Positions 42,019 through 56,022 of a stretch of DNA of 64,000 nt are shown piece by piece. Within the stretch, counting starts at the first letter, position 1; each line of letters begins with the position of its first letter. The stretch lies in NCBI RefSeq assembly GCF_003855095.1, contig NZ_CP033972.1:1364001-1428000 (forward strand), read 5' to 3'. The position numbers were made by a program, and so were the translations under genes. The notes under the pieces were generated by a model. That model saw only the letters and a program-made list of their open reading frames with translations. It was not told the origin of the DNA and did no database searches. This DNA is from Gordonia insulae (GTDB lineage: Bacteria > Actinomycetota > Actinomycetes > Mycobacteriales > Mycobacteriaceae).

Positions 42019-43797
42019 TCAGTCGGTGGCCTCGACCTTCTCCGACTCGGCGGTCGCCAGTAGCTCCTCGGCGTGGGCGCGACCCGTGTCGGAGTCCCCG
42101 AGCCCGGCGAGCATGCGTGCGAGTTCTGCGACGCGCTCGTCGCGATCCAGGGTGCGCACGGTGCTGGTGTGCGGCCGATTCTTTCGGCCGCCCCCCGAGT
42201 TCTTGCCGATCACCAGATGGTTGTCCGCGAAGGCGGCGACCTGCGGCAGGTGTGTCACCACGATCACCTGGTGGGCGCGGGCCAGTCCGGCCAGTCGCCG
42301 CCCGATCTCGACCGCGGCGCGGCCCCCGACGCCGGCATCGACCTCATCGAACACCATGATCGAACCGCTGGTCGGGGCCGCCAGCACGACCTCCATCGCC
42401 AGCATCACCCGCGACAGTTCACCGCCGGACGCGGATCGCGCGATGGGCAACGGGGTCGCGCCCTTGTGCGCGAGCAGCGCGAACTCGACCCGGTCGGCGC
42501 CGCCCGAGCCGGCATGGGCGCGCGTTCCGTCGACGTCGATCGCGAGTCGGTCGTCGTCGCCGGCCGCATCGACGCCGACCTCGACGGCCAGCGCGGCATC
42601 ACCCATGGCGAGCCCGGAGAGTTCCGCCGACACCTTTGTCGCCATCGACTTCGCGGCGGTCTTTCGTCGGCGGCGCAGAGCCGTGGCGGCCTCCTGGACC
42701 TTCCCCTGCGCGGCGAGTGCGGCGTTCTCGAGTTCGGTGATCGACCGGTTCGGGTCGTCGATCTCGGCCAGCCGGTCCTCGGCCGCGTTCCGCCACGCGA
42801 TGACACCGTCGATGTCCGGGGCGTACTTGCGTACCAGCGACTTCAGCTCCGACTGCCGGGTCAACAACTTGTCGAGTTCCTCGGCGTCGGCGGGCAGCCC
42901 GGCGAGGAACGAGGTCAGCTCCTCCCCCACATCGGTGACGACGGTCAGCGCCTCGGCGACTCGCGGGAGCAGATCCCGCAATGTCTCGTCGGCGGACGTC
43001 TCCAGGATGGTGCGGACCCGCCCCAGGCCCTCGACGACCGAATCGGAATCGCCGACGACGATCTCCTGTGACTGCGCTCCGGCGGCCCGGACGGTCTCCA
43101 GGTCGGACAGCCGATGAATCGTCGCGGCCAGTTCGTTGTCCTCGCCGGGCTTCGGGTCGACGGCCGCGATCTCGTCGATGCCGAAACGGAGCCGATCCGC
43201 CTCCTGGGCGAGTTCGCGATAGTTGGTGCGGCGTGCGTCGAGATCGTCGAGGATCGTCACCCACTCGTCGCGTGCCGTTCGGTAGGTCCGCAACGCCGTG
43301 GCCACGGTGGATCCGGCGAAGGTGTCGAGAGCGGCTCGCTGATGCTCGGGTTTCAGCAGTCGTAGTTGATCGTTCTGGCCGTGGATCGTCAGCAGGTGGT
43401 TGGTCAGCCGCCCCATCACGCCGACCGGGACCGACCGGCCGCCGAGGTGTGCGCGTGAGCGGCCGTCGCTACCGACCGAACGGACCGCGATGACCGTGCC
43501 GTCCTCGTCGATGTCTGCGCCGGATGCCTCGAGGATCTCGACGACGACCGGGTCGTCGTCCGCGTCGGCGGTCGCCCCGGGCTCGGTGAGACGGAATCGG
43601 CCCTCGACAGTCGCCTTGCTGTCGCCGGTGCGCACGCGCGATGCGTCCGCGCGGGCGCCGGAGAGCAGGTGAAGGCTCGTCACGATCATCGTCTTGCCCG
43701 CACCGGTCTCACCCGTCAGGACGGTGAAACCGGGATGGAATTGCGCGGAGGCCTGCTCGATGACACCCAGGCCTTCGATGGACAGTTCTTCCAGCAC
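42019..43797 (-). CDS. recN: DNA repair ATPase RecN
   Basis: 592 residues from a GTG at 43797. Walker A GETGAGKTMIV near 29, a long coiled coil, the SGGELSRVMLAMEVVL signature, and Walker B IMVFDEVDAGVGGRAA near the C-terminus. SMC-like RecN holds DNA ends for recombination repair. Ends 20 bases from an unmarked gap before steA and starts 1 base after nadK, so it is part of the nadK-recN transcript. Confidence 0.95.
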   Translation of the reverse strand: MLEELSIEGLGVIEQASAQFHPGFTVLTGETGAGKTMIVTSLHLLSGARADASRVRTGDSKATVEGRFRLTEPGATADADDDPVVVEILEASGADIDEDGTVIAVRSVGSDGRSRAHLGGRSVPVGVMGRLTNHLLTIHGQNDQLRLLKPEHQRAALDTFAGSTVATALRTYRTARDEWVTILDDLDARRTNYRELAQEADRLRFGIDEIAAVDPKPGEDNELAATIHRLSDLETVRAAGAQSQEIVVGDSDSVVEGLGRVRTILETSADETLRDLLPRVAEALTVVTDVGEELTSFLAGLPADAEELDKLLTRQSELKSLVRKYAPDIDGVIAWRNAAEDRLAEIDDPNRSITELENAALAAQGKVQEAATALRRRRKTAAKSMATKVSAELSGLAMGDAALAVEVGVDAAGDDDRLAIDVDGTRAHAGSGGADRVEFALLAHKGATPLPIARSASGGELSRVMLAMEVVLAAPTSGSIMVFDEVDAGVGGRAAVEIGRRLAGLARAHQVIVVTHLPQVAAFADNHLVIGKNSGGGRKNRPHTSTVRTLDRDERVAELARMLAGLGDSDTGRAHAEELLATAESEKVEATD

Positions 43798-43798
43798 G

Positions 43799-44812
43799 TC
43801 AGATCGGCCTCCCCCGCCAGCCTGTCACCGGTAGATCGAATTTTGTCACGAGACGGTCGGTGAAGGGATCCGAGTCGATGCGGACCCAGAGCACCGAACG
43901 TTCACTGCGCACCACCTCGACGCGTGCGCCGGCAGGCACGTCGAGCCGGCGCCGCCCGTCGCAGAGGGCGAACGCCGACCGACCGCCCTTGTCGATCTCG
44001 ACCGCGACGAGCGAACGTGGGCTCGTCACCAGCGGACGGGCGAACAGGGCGTGCGCGTTGCTGGGCACCACCAGGATGGCCTCGAGATCCGGCCACATCA
44101 CCGGCCCACCGGCCGAGAACGCGTAGGCGGTGGATCCCGTCGGCGTCGACACCAGCACACCGTCGGCGCCGAACGCGGACACCGGGCGGCCGTCGACCTC
44201 GGTCACGAGTTCGAGAACACCATGGCTCGTGCGGTTCAGGATCGCGATCTCGTTGAGAGCCCAGCTGCGTGCCGGCGGCTCGTCCGGTCGCGCCGGGTCG
44301 ATCACCGTGACGTCGAGGGTCATCCGCGGTTCCACCCGGTAGTCACGGGAGATCAGCTGACGCATCACCTCGTCGACGCGGTTGGCCTCGGCCTCCGCCA
44401 GAAATCCGATGCGCCCCAGGTTGATGCCCAGCACCGGCACCTCGGCCGGATAGGCGAGTTCGGCGGCGCGCAGGAACGTGCCGTCCCCACCGAGGACGAT
44501 CACGACCTCGCAGCCCTCTGCCGACGCCGGTACCGCCGACGTGACCTCCACGGCCGCTCCGATGCTCCGGAGATGGTCCGGATCGACCGGATGACTCTCC
44601 GGCGGGGCCGGATCCACGGCGACGTCGGTGTGGGCCTCGACGGCCGCATCGCGAGATCGCGTGTCATGATCGACGATCCGCAGGCGCACGCCGGCCGCGG
44701 CGCAGTGACGCGCAATCGACTCCATCGTCTGTGTGACGACTTCTCGCCCGGTGTGCGCGACCACCAAGAACTCTCGGTGCCCCGCCCCATCGGCGACCGG
44801 GTCGTTGGCCAC
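43799..44812 (-). CDS. nadK: NAD kinase
   Basis: 337 residues. GGDGTFLRAAEL at 108-119 (ATP/NAD site), NEIAILNRTSHGVLEL, and SGSTAYAFSAGGPV match NAD/ATP kinases. Makes NADP from NAD. The 50-residue insertion before GGDGT is acidic and low-complexity. Ends next to the recN GTG. Confidence 0.95.
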   Translation of the reverse strand: MANDPVADGAGHREFLVVAHTGREVVTQTMESIARHCAAAGVRLRIVDHDTRSRDAAVEAHTDVAVDPAPPESHPVDPDHLRSIGAAVEVTSAVPASAEGCEVVIVLGGDGTFLRAAELAYPAEVPVLGINLGRIGFLAEAEANRVDEVMRQLISRDYRVEPRMTLDVTVIDPARPDEPPARSWALNEIAILNRTSHGVLELVTEVDGRPVSAFGADGVLVSTPTGSTAYAFSAGGPVMWPDLEAILVVPSNAHALFARPLVTSPRSLVAVEIDKGGRSAFALCDGRRRLDVPAGARVEVVRSERSVLWVRIDSDPFTDRLVTKFDLPVTGWRGRPI

Positions 44813-44829
44813 AGTGGTCCCTTCGTCTG

Positions 44830-45798
44830 TCAGCGAGGTCCGTTCTCGACGGCTCTGCCGATCATCTCGATCAGTGCCGAATCGTCGGACGTCCCGGGGG
44901 CGGGAGCCGTGTTGTCGGCGTCCCCGCGCGTTACGTCGGTTCGGACTCCGACCCTATCCGGCCGGGACGGGTTCGCGTCGGCCCGGTCGCCCCCGGTGGA
45001 ATTCGGCACACCGCGACCCGACCCACTCGGTTCGGTTGCTGTGACCGCGCGGACCTTGCGCAGCCACAGAAAGAACTCGACATTGCCCGATGGACCGGGC
45101 AGCGGGCTCGCCACGACGGCACGGGTGTGCAGGCCGAGATCGCGTGCCACGCGGGCCACCGCGAGGACCGCGTCCGCACGTTGTTGCGGGTCCCGGACGA
45201 CTCCGCCGGAGCCCACGCGGTCCTTGCCCACCTCGAACTGGGGTTTGACCATCGGGAGGAGATCGCCACCGACGCGGGTGCATGCCGCCAGCGCGGGCAG
45301 GACCAGCGCGAGTGAGATGAACGACAGGTCGCCCACCACGAGGTCGACCTCGCCGCCGATGTCGGTGGGGTTCAGATGACGGACGTTCGTGCGATCGCGC
45401 ACGGTGACCCGGGCGTCGTTCTGGAGGCGCCACACCAGTTGGCCGTAGCCGACGTCGACGGCCACCACCTCGGCCGCATCCCGCCGCAGCAGGACGTCGG
45501 TGAAACCGCCGGTCGATGCGCCGGCGTCGAGGCATCGCCGCCCCGCGACGGACAGGCCGGACGGCCCGAACTCCGCGAGCGCACCCAACAGCTTGTGCGC
45601 ACCTCGGGAGGCCCAGTCATCTCCGACCGACTCGACCACCACGATCGGGGTGTCGCGGCCGACATTGGTCGCCGGCTTCACGGCGACGACGCCATTGATC
45701 TTGACGAGCCCGTCCGCGATGAGGGTCCGGGCCTGTTCGCGCGAGCGGGCCAGACCACGACGAACGAGCTCGGCGTCGAGGCGAGCGCGGGGCGCCAC
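44830..45798 (-). CDS. tlyA: TlyA-family rRNA (cytidine-2'-O)-methyltransferase
   Basis: 322 residues. N-terminal S4 domain (RLDAELVRRGLARSREQARTL) then a Rossmann methyltransferase with CLDAGASTGGFTDVLLRRDA and KPQFEVGKDRVG. TlyA methylates 16S and 23S rRNA in mycobacteria, making the ribosome sensitive to capreomycin. The C-terminal 70 residues are a low-complexity acidic insert not seen in short TlyA. Confidence 0.93.
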   Translation of the reverse strand: MAPRARLDAELVRRGLARSREQARTLIADGLVKINGVVAVKPATNVGRDTPIVVVESVGDDWASRGAHKLLGALAEFGPSGLSVAGRRCLDAGASTGGFTDVLLRRDAAEVVAVDVGYGQLVWRLQNDARVTVRDRTNVRHLNPTDIGGEVDLVVGDLSFISLALVLPALAACTRVGGDLLPMVKPQFEVGKDRVGSGGVVRDPQQRADAVLAVARVARDLGLHTRAVVASPLPGPSGNVEFFLWLRKVRAVTATEPSGSGRGVPNSTGGDRADANPSRPDRVGVRTDVTRGDADNTAPAPGTSDDSALIEMIGRAVENGPR

Positions 45799-45812
45799 GG
45801 CTCAGCAGTCTC

Positions 45813-46145
45813 TCATCGTGTGTCGACGTCTTCGAGCGCCGTGGTCAGAACGTCATGGGCCTGTTCGAGCAGTTCGGTCTGACGCCCGAGCGCACTGAGA
45901 TCGAACGTGCCGTCGACAGCTTGGCGAACCTCGTCCACCTGCACGAGCAGCGCCGACACCGCAGCGGTCACGGCGTCCGGGTCGGTGTCCGGAGCCTGTG
46001 CGACCTCACCTGCGTCGGGCGCCGGCGCACCGGCCGACCGCGGCATCAGGTGGGGCCCGGGCCGCGGCGGACCGGGCACCGGTCCGCCGTTCTGCTGCGA
46101 GGAGCTTTCGGAGTCACCGGATTCGATGTGGCCGGAGTCGATCAT
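45813..46145 (-). CDS. Small hypothetical protein of the tlyA operon
   Basis: 110 residues. The first 55 are proline/serine-rich and disordered; the second half is a predicted coiled helix (VTAAVSALLVQVDEVRQAVD and LGRQTELLEQAHDVL). It occupies the place of Rv1693 between tlyA and the HAD-type gene. Function unknown. Gaps to both neighbours are about 14 bases, so it belongs to the operon. Confidence 0.75.
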   Translation of the reverse strand: MIDSGHIESGDSESSSQQNGGPVPGPPRPGPHLMPRSAGAPAPDAGEVAQAPDTDPDAVTAAVSALLVQVDEVRQAVDGTFDLSALGRQTELLEQAHDVLTTALEDVDTR

Positions 46146-46158
46146 GATGGCACCAACG

Positions 46159-48303
46159 CTAGCGCACGGTACCGATACCGACCGAGTTCAGCACACCGCG
46201 TGCCGCGTCGTCGGCGCTGCTCACCGTCAGTTCGGACGGATCGAGGCCACCGTCGTCGATCGCGTGCCACACGACCTCGGCCAACGCCGGCACCAGGCTC
46301 TCCGGTCGGCCGGTGCCGTCAGACCTCACGGTCGCCGTGTCGCCGCTGACGTCGATCGACCATCCATCCTGCTCACCCACGCGGACCGAATCCGCATCGG
46401 CGAACAACCCGGTGAGATCGGCGACCACGTAGGTCGGCCGCTGCTCGGGCGGCGCGATCAGCAGGTCCGCCACCGTGCTGACACCGGTCAGGACCAGCAC
46501 GCTGTCCACGCCGACCGAATGCGCACCCTCGATGTCGGTGTCGAGGCGATCGCCGACGACCAGGGGCCGCGAGGCGCGGCTGCGGGCGATGGCGTCGGCC
46601 ATCAACGGCGCAGCCGGCTTTCCCGCCACCAGCGGTTGTTTACCCGTGGCGTGGGCGACGGCCGCGACCATCGATCCGTTGCCGACCAGCTTGCCGCGCT
46701 CGGACGGCAACGTGGCGTCGGTGTTGCAGGCGATCCACAGTGCACCCGCACCGATCGCCAATGCCGCCTCGGACAGCTGAGCCCACCCGGTGTCGGGCGA
46801 ATGGCCCTGGATCACCGCTGCGGGACGATCATCGGCGCTGCGGGTGACCCCGATGCCGACCTCGCGGACTTCCTGCGCGAGTCCTTCGGTGCCGATGACG
46901 AGCGCACGTGATCCCGGCTCGAGATGCTCGGACAGCAATCGGGCCGCCGACTGTGCGCTGGTGACCACCTGATCTGCCGTTGCCGCGAAACCGAGCTCGA
47001 CGAGATGATCGACAACCTCCGCAGGACGTCGGCTGGCGTTGTTCGTGACGAAGAACCGTGCGGTTGTCACCGCCTCGAGGGTCTCGCGGGCGCCGGGAAT
47101 CGCGCGATGGCCGGCAAAGACGGTGCCGTCGAGGTCGAGGAGCAGCGCGTCGTACCGAGCGGCGAGCGCACCGGACGATGCATCTGTGGGAACCGAGGGT
47201 GCTGCCGCGGCAACGGGTGTCGTGTCCACCGCGGCAATAGGTGTCGTGTCCACCGCGGGGGCCGGTGTCGTGTCCACCGCGGGGGCCGGTGTCGTGTCCA
47301 CCGCAGGAACGCTGGGTTCCACCACCGGAGACGGCGCCGACGAGGCGGTCACCGCTTCCGAGGGCGACACCACGTCCGCGGTCTCGACGGCCGGTGCCGA
47401 CGCCGCGATGAGAGACTCCGGCGCCGCCGAGGCCGTGTCGATCCCCGACTCGGGCGTGACCACATCGCCCCCGCCCGCGTCCGCGTCGACCTGGGGTCCG
47501 TCGGCCAATTCCACCAGTCGCAGTTCGGCATCGGTGACATCGTCGACGTCGGCCGAGGCTGCATTCATGAACCAGGTGATCGCTTCGTCCACGCGGTCGG
47601 CGGCCGCCAGCGCCGAGGCATACGCATAGTAGAGACGAGCTGCGGGCGTTCCCGACTGTCCCGGCTTCAGGTTCTCCGATTGCAGCGTGACGATCGCCTT
47701 TTCCGGTTCACCCAGATCGATTCGGGCGCCGGACTCGACGATGCGCATCTCGGTGGCCTCGTCGCCGACAAGGGCTCGACCTTCCTCGCTGCGCGCGATC
47801 TCGACCGCTCGCGCGGGGCGACCCAGACCGCGCTCGGCATCCGCGATGAGCGGAAGAAGCGCGGTGCTGCCGGTGATCCGGCGCGCGGCACGCAGTTCCG
47901 AGAGAGCTTCCTGCCACTCGCCCGCGTTGTAGGCGGCGATGCCCATCGTCTCGCGGACCAGACCCACCCGTCCGGCACGCCGGCGGGCGGCTCGGGCGTG
48001 CTCGAGCGCCAGCGTCGGATCCTCTTCGAGAAGACGGGTCACCATCACGAGATGGCGCGCGACATTCTCCGCATTGGTCTTGTCCAAGGTGAGTAGATCC
48101 CGCCGGACCTCGGTGTCGAGATCGGAGGCGGCGACGTCGGCGGGCAGAGCCGGCTCGTCCGGCCGGCCCGCCGAACCTGTCCCACGCGTGGGACGCTCGG
48201 GCCGACCCGAGCGTCCGTCACGTCGCTGCGCACCGTCGCGTCGCGCTCCGCCGGTCCGGTTGGGGCCGCCGTCGCGTCGGGGGGTGCGGTCACGATCTGT
48301 CAT
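46159..48303 (-). CDS. Fused TPR-like and HAD-IIA phosphatase protein
   Basis: 714 residues from the ATG at 48303. Domain order: basic, Arg/Gly-rich N-terminus (1-50); TPR-like helices at about 60-260 (EEDPTLALEHARAARRRAGR, AAYNAGEWQEALSELRAAR); an Ala/Pro/Thr-rich linker at about 275-380 with four VDTTPxxA repeats; then a HAD-IIA (NagD-like) phosphatase at about 385-660 with LLLDLDGTVFAG, TNNASRRP and GDRLDTDIEGAHSVG. In M. tuberculosis the two halves are separate adjacent genes (Rv1691 and Rv1692, the latter a glycerol-3-phosphate phosphatase). Here one open frame covers both. The linker repeats are perfect in the DNA. Confidence 0.88.
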   Translation of the reverse strand: MTDRDRTPRRDGGPNRTGGARRDGAQRRDGRSGRPERPTRGTGSAGRPDEPALPADVAASDLDTEVRRDLLTLDKTNAENVARHLVMVTRLLEEDPTLALEHARAARRRAGRVGLVRETMGIAAYNAGEWQEALSELRAARRITGSTALLPLIADAERGLGRPARAVEIARSEEGRALVGDEATEMRIVESGARIDLGEPEKAIVTLQSENLKPGQSGTPAARLYYAYASALAAADRVDEAITWFMNAASADVDDVTDAELRLVELADGPQVDADAGGGDVVTPESGIDTASAAPESLIAASAPAVETADVVSPSEAVTASSAPSPVVEPSVPAVDTTPAPAVDTTPAPAVDTTPIAAVDTTPVAAAAPSVPTDASSGALAARYDALLLDLDGTVFAGHRAIPGARETLEAVTTARFFVTNNASRRPAEVVDHLVELGFAATADQVVTSAQSAARLLSEHLEPGSRALVIGTEGLAQEVREVGIGVTRSADDRPAAVIQGHSPDTGWAQLSEAALAIGAGALWIACNTDATLPSERGKLVGNGSMVAAVAHATGKQPLVAGKPAAPLMADAIARSRASRPLVVGDRLDTDIEGAHSVGVDSVLVLTGVSTVADLLIAPPEQRPTYVVADLTGLFADADSVRVGEQDGWSIDVSGDTATVRSDGTGRPESLVPALAEVVWHAIDDGGLDPSELTVSSADDAARGVLNSVGIGTVR
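47216..47311 (-). repeat. Four 24-bp tandem repeats coding VDTTPAPA
   Basis: Four consecutive units starting at 47216, 47240, 47264 and 47288 with core GGTGTCGTGTCCACCGCG; units 2 and 3 are identical. They encode the linker between the TPR and HAD halves and could change number by slippage without breaking the frame. Confidence 0.9.
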
Positions 48304-48407
48304 AGCAGCCAATCTATGCCTCGAAGCCGGATGAACGTAATCGAACTGGATCCCCGACAAGGGCGCTGCACGGCGAGCCGGCTGCGTCATCCGAGCGGAG
48401 AAATGCC

Positions 48408-48447
48408 AACGGCCCTGTATTCGATCGGAATCGAATACAGGGCCGTT
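48408..48447 (-). terminator. rrnT: rRNA operon terminator
   Basis: Two perfect 18-base arms (48408-48425 and 48430-48447) around a 4-base loop, 12 bases after the 5S gene in the direction of transcription. This is the strongest hairpin in the window and fits an rrn terminator. It lies before the TPR/HAD gene, whose transcript probably starts in 48304-48407. Confidence 0.9.
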
Positions 48448-48459
48448 GATCAAATTGTG

Positions 48460-48577
48460 TTCGGCGGTGTCCTACTCTCCCACACTGATTAGGGTGCAGT
48501 ACCATTGGCGCTGGAGGGCTTAGCTTCCGGGTTCGGAATGGGACCGGGCGTTTCCCCTCCGCTATGGCCGCCGTAAC
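48460..48577 (-). rRNA. rrf: 5S ribosomal RNA
   Basis: About 118 bases. The minus strand reads TTACGGCGGCCATAGCGG at the 5' side and GAGAGTAGGACACCGCCGAA at the 3' side, which pair as the terminal stem; CGAACCCGGAAGCTAAG is the conserved loop. Ends estimated to within a few bases. Confidence 0.93.
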
Positions 48578-48619
48578 TTTATGAAACCCACACACACTTC
48601 GGGTTTGTTTTGCCTGATT

Positions 48620-48653
48620 GTGTGTTGTTTCAGAGGTGCATAGTGGATGCGTC
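48620..48653 (-). other. 3' half of the pre-23S processing stem
   Basis: The 23S-5S spacer contains, on the minus strand, CGCATCCACTATGCACC, which is complementary to the sequence GTGCATAGTGGATGCG upstream of 23S at 51925-51960. In the transcript they pair to form the long stalk cut by RNase III. Confidence 0.7.
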
Positions 48654-48682
48654 ACAGTCTTATCGGTGATAAGTGTTGTTGG

Positions 48683-53740
<5,058 letters not shown>

Positions 53741-53916
53741 CATTCGAAATACGCCGGCAGAGCCGGCATCTTTCAACACAATCTCAGTCAGAGAGATATA
53801 TAGACCTGACCATTTCAAAAACTAGCAACACCCACTCACCGAGTGGGTGTCACAAAATAATTCATCTTGATGTCCAAATCCTTGGACACACGATGCCAAT
53901 CATGGCATCAGACAAT

Positions 53917-53952
53917 TCATCAACACACTATCGAGTTCTCAAAGAACACACA
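53917..53952 (-). promoter_or_regulatory. rrn leader antitermination box and 5' half of 16S processing stem
   Basis: On the minus strand TGTTCTTTGAGAACTCGATAGTG gives a boxA-like antitermination element and pairs with the spacer copy at 52042-52075. Located about 180-210 bases upstream of mature 16S. Confidence 0.6.
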
Positions 53953-54039
53953 CCCACCGGCACTACCCCGTAAAGAGGCGCTCACCTGAAGGCTGACGTT
54001 CTGGTTTGGAATGTTGTCCGTCTCCGGCGCAACTCTTCC

Positions 54040-54069
54040 AGCCTACCAGACCCTCTCGGCGTCCCGCAA
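54040..54069 (-). promoter_or_regulatory. Candidate rrn promoter
   Basis: On the minus strand TTGCGG (54069-54064) and TAGGCT (54045-54040) are spaced by 18 bases, about 300 bases upstream of 16S. The whole gap 53741-54475 holds no convincing protein gene; it is leader plus promoter sequence. Other promoters may exist further upstream. Confidence 0.4.
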
Positions 54070-54475
54070 CTCTCGGTCGAAGTTCAATCGGGAGTGTCTG
54101 GCAGTCCGAGATTTCGATTCAGGCGCACGAAGCTAACCTGGTCGATTTCTCGGGGCGGTCAGTGCAGAAACCGGTTTCCCTTCCCCGTTTCCCCTCTCGG
54201 GGCTGTCCGGGGCGGCGCCGTGGTCGCTCTGACTTGAAGAAAGTTACGCAGTTCCGCAGCCAGGGTCAAATCGCCTGTTCAGCGAATGTCAGCTGCTGGG
54301 AAAGTGCAGGTCAGAGCGGTGCGGTGACCGGCGCATCGGCGATAATCGGCAGTTTGGGACGTCCGTACCCAAGTGTGATCTGCGCCATGCGCACCATCCG
54401 TTCGGACAGTAGATGCGTCTCGATGGTCAGTTACCTGCATCAACGCACCTCCATAGCGTCGGAGGTGTGAAGACC

Positions 54476-55297
54476 GTGGACCGTCTCGTCCGTCAACGCC
54501 CGCGCCCGGTGGTCCGTCGTGCGACATCCCTACCTGCCGGTTTCGCGACATGCGGCGAGTTCGGCTGGCGTCACCAGGCCCACGGCGTGGAGATCGTGCA
54601 CCGACTAGACGCCGCCACCATCTCCGACTCCACGATGATCGCCGGCCTGCTCCCTCTGGTCGATCTCGGAGTGATCGCAGGTCAGGACGCGTTCGAGGCT
54701 GCCGCCGTCGGTGTCATCCGCACGTCCGCGACCACCGAGGCACGAGGATGGGCCGCGTTCTACGACAACTCCCTACAGGAGCTGCGTTCCGGCGACTCCC
54801 CCTTCAGCCCCATCCACCGGCGGGCGCGGTCGCTGATCCTCGGGGACAGCGTCCTGGAGGTGGGGTCGTGTTTCGGGTTCTTCGCACTGCAATGTGCCGA
54901 GGACGGTCGCCAGGTCCAGGCCTGCGACATCTCGGCGGGCGCCGTCGACCTGCTCATCGGCAACTCACGTCGTCGCGGTGCTCCGGTGCACGCAGTCGTC
55001 GGGGATGCCACCGACCTGCCGTTCGCGGACGACTCCGTCGACACCGTCACCCTGATCCACCTGCTCGAACACCTCGACGAGTGGGCCGCGACGACCGCGC
55101 TCACGGAGGCGCTGCGGGTGGCGCGGCTGCGGGTGGTCGTCGCAGTTCCGTATGAGGAGAACCCCAGCGAGCATTTCGGTCACCTGGTCCGGCTCTCCGA
55201 GGCGGACCTGCGGGGTTGGGCCGGCACGGTCGGACATGCCGGTGCCGACTATCTGGAGGATCACGGCGGATGGCTGATCCTGACGCCGCCTGGATAG
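54476..55297 (+). CDS. mftM: SAM-dependent methyltransferase, probable mycofactocin glycan methyltransferase MftM
   Basis: 273 residues from the GTG at 54476, chosen because GGAGGT lies 9 bases before it; the frame is open to an ATG at 54413. Class I methyltransferase with motif I VLEVGSCFGFFAL near 126, an ACDISAGAVDLL acidic loop and DSVDTVTLIHLLEHL (post-motif). The N-terminal QDAFEAAAVGVIRTSAT stretch is what I recall for MftM, the enzyme that methylates the oligoglucosyl chain of mycofactocin. In M. smegmatis mftM lies beside mnoS and mnoR. The neighbourhood here (two-component pair, NDMA-type alcohol dehydrogenase) supports the call. Opposite strand to the rest of the cluster. Confidence 0.7.
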   Translation: MDRLVRQRPRPVVRRATSLPAGFATCGEFGWRHQAHGVEIVHRLDAATISDSTMIAGLLPLVDLGVIAGQDAFEAAAVGVIRTSATTEARGWAAFYDNSLQELRSGDSPFSPIHRRARSLILGDSVLEVGSCFGFFALQCAEDGRQVQACDISAGAVDLLIGNSRRRGAPVHAVVGDATDLPFADDSVDTVTLIHLLEHLDEWAATTALTEALRVARLRVVVAVPYEENPSEHFGHLVRLSEADLRGWAGTVGHAGADYLEDHGGWLILTPPG

Positions 55298-55368
55298 TCA
55301 GCCGCTCCGACGGGCACTGAAGTTTTCCTGCCCCAAGAGTTTTGGGCATCGACCCGGAACGCGGCGGG

Positions 55369-56022
55369 TCATATGAGACCCCGTTTGCTCGCGATGTAGA
55401 CGGCATCGGTGCGTTTGGAGACGCCGAGCTTGCGGATGATGTTGCGGATGTGGAACTTCACCGTCGACTCGGAGATGAAGAGCGTCTGCCCTATCCCCTT
55501 GTTCGACATCCCGTCGGCGAGCAGCCGCAGCACCTCGCGTTCGCGATCGGTGAGGGCCTCGGGACCATCCCCCTCGCCGGACACCGTCCGCAGCACGATC
55601 GCCGCGCTCCGCGGATCGAAGGCACTGCCGCCACCGGACACCGCCTGGATCGCGCGCACCAGTTCTGTCGTGTCCACGTCCTTCACCACATAGCCCCGCG
55701 CCCCGGCCTTGACCGCCCGGACCACCAGGTCGTCGTCGAGGAACGTGGTCAGCACGAGCGCCGCCACCCCGGGGTGGCGGCCCGCGATCTCACGGATGAG
55801 TCGCAGACCTTCGTATTCGGTGCCCGCGGTGAGCTTGAGGTCGACGACCACCACGTCGGGTCGGCACCTGGTCACCTCGGCCAGGGCGGCATCGTAGGAG
55901 TCGGCCTCACCGACCACCGAGATGGACGACTCGCGATCGAGCAGCGAGCGGATGCCCTCCCGCAACAGGGCGTGATCGTCGACCAACATCGTGCGTACCG
56001 CGGTCGTCTCCGGCGCAGTCAT
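55369..56022 (-). CDS. mnoR: NarL/LuxR-family response regulator (MnoR-like)
   Basis: 217 residues. Receiver domain with DDHALLREG, phospho-acceptor aspartate in VVVVDLKL and lysine in VVKDVDTTEL; C-terminal LuxR HTH EALTDREREVLRLLADGMS. Its ATG overlaps the stop of the sensor kinase gene (ATGA). By position it matches MnoR, the regulator of alcohol (methanol/1,3-propanediol) use described in M. smegmatis; that name is inference from gene order. It likely activates the cluster to its right. Confidence 0.8.
   Translation of the reverse strand: MTAPETTAVRTMLVDDHALLREGIRSLLDRESSISVVGEADSYDAALAEVTRCRPDVVVVDLKLTAGTEYEGLRLIREIAGRHPGVAALVLTTFLDDDLVVRAVKAGARGYVVKDVDTTELVRAIQAVSGGGSAFDPRSAAIVLRTVSGEGDGPEALTDREREVLRLLADGMSNKGIGQTLFISESTVKFHIRNIIRKLGVSKRTDAVYIASKRGLI

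Noticed and set aside
47216..47311. CRISPR-like array
   Set aside because: Units are directly adjacent with no spacers and lie within a coding frame as a protein linker.
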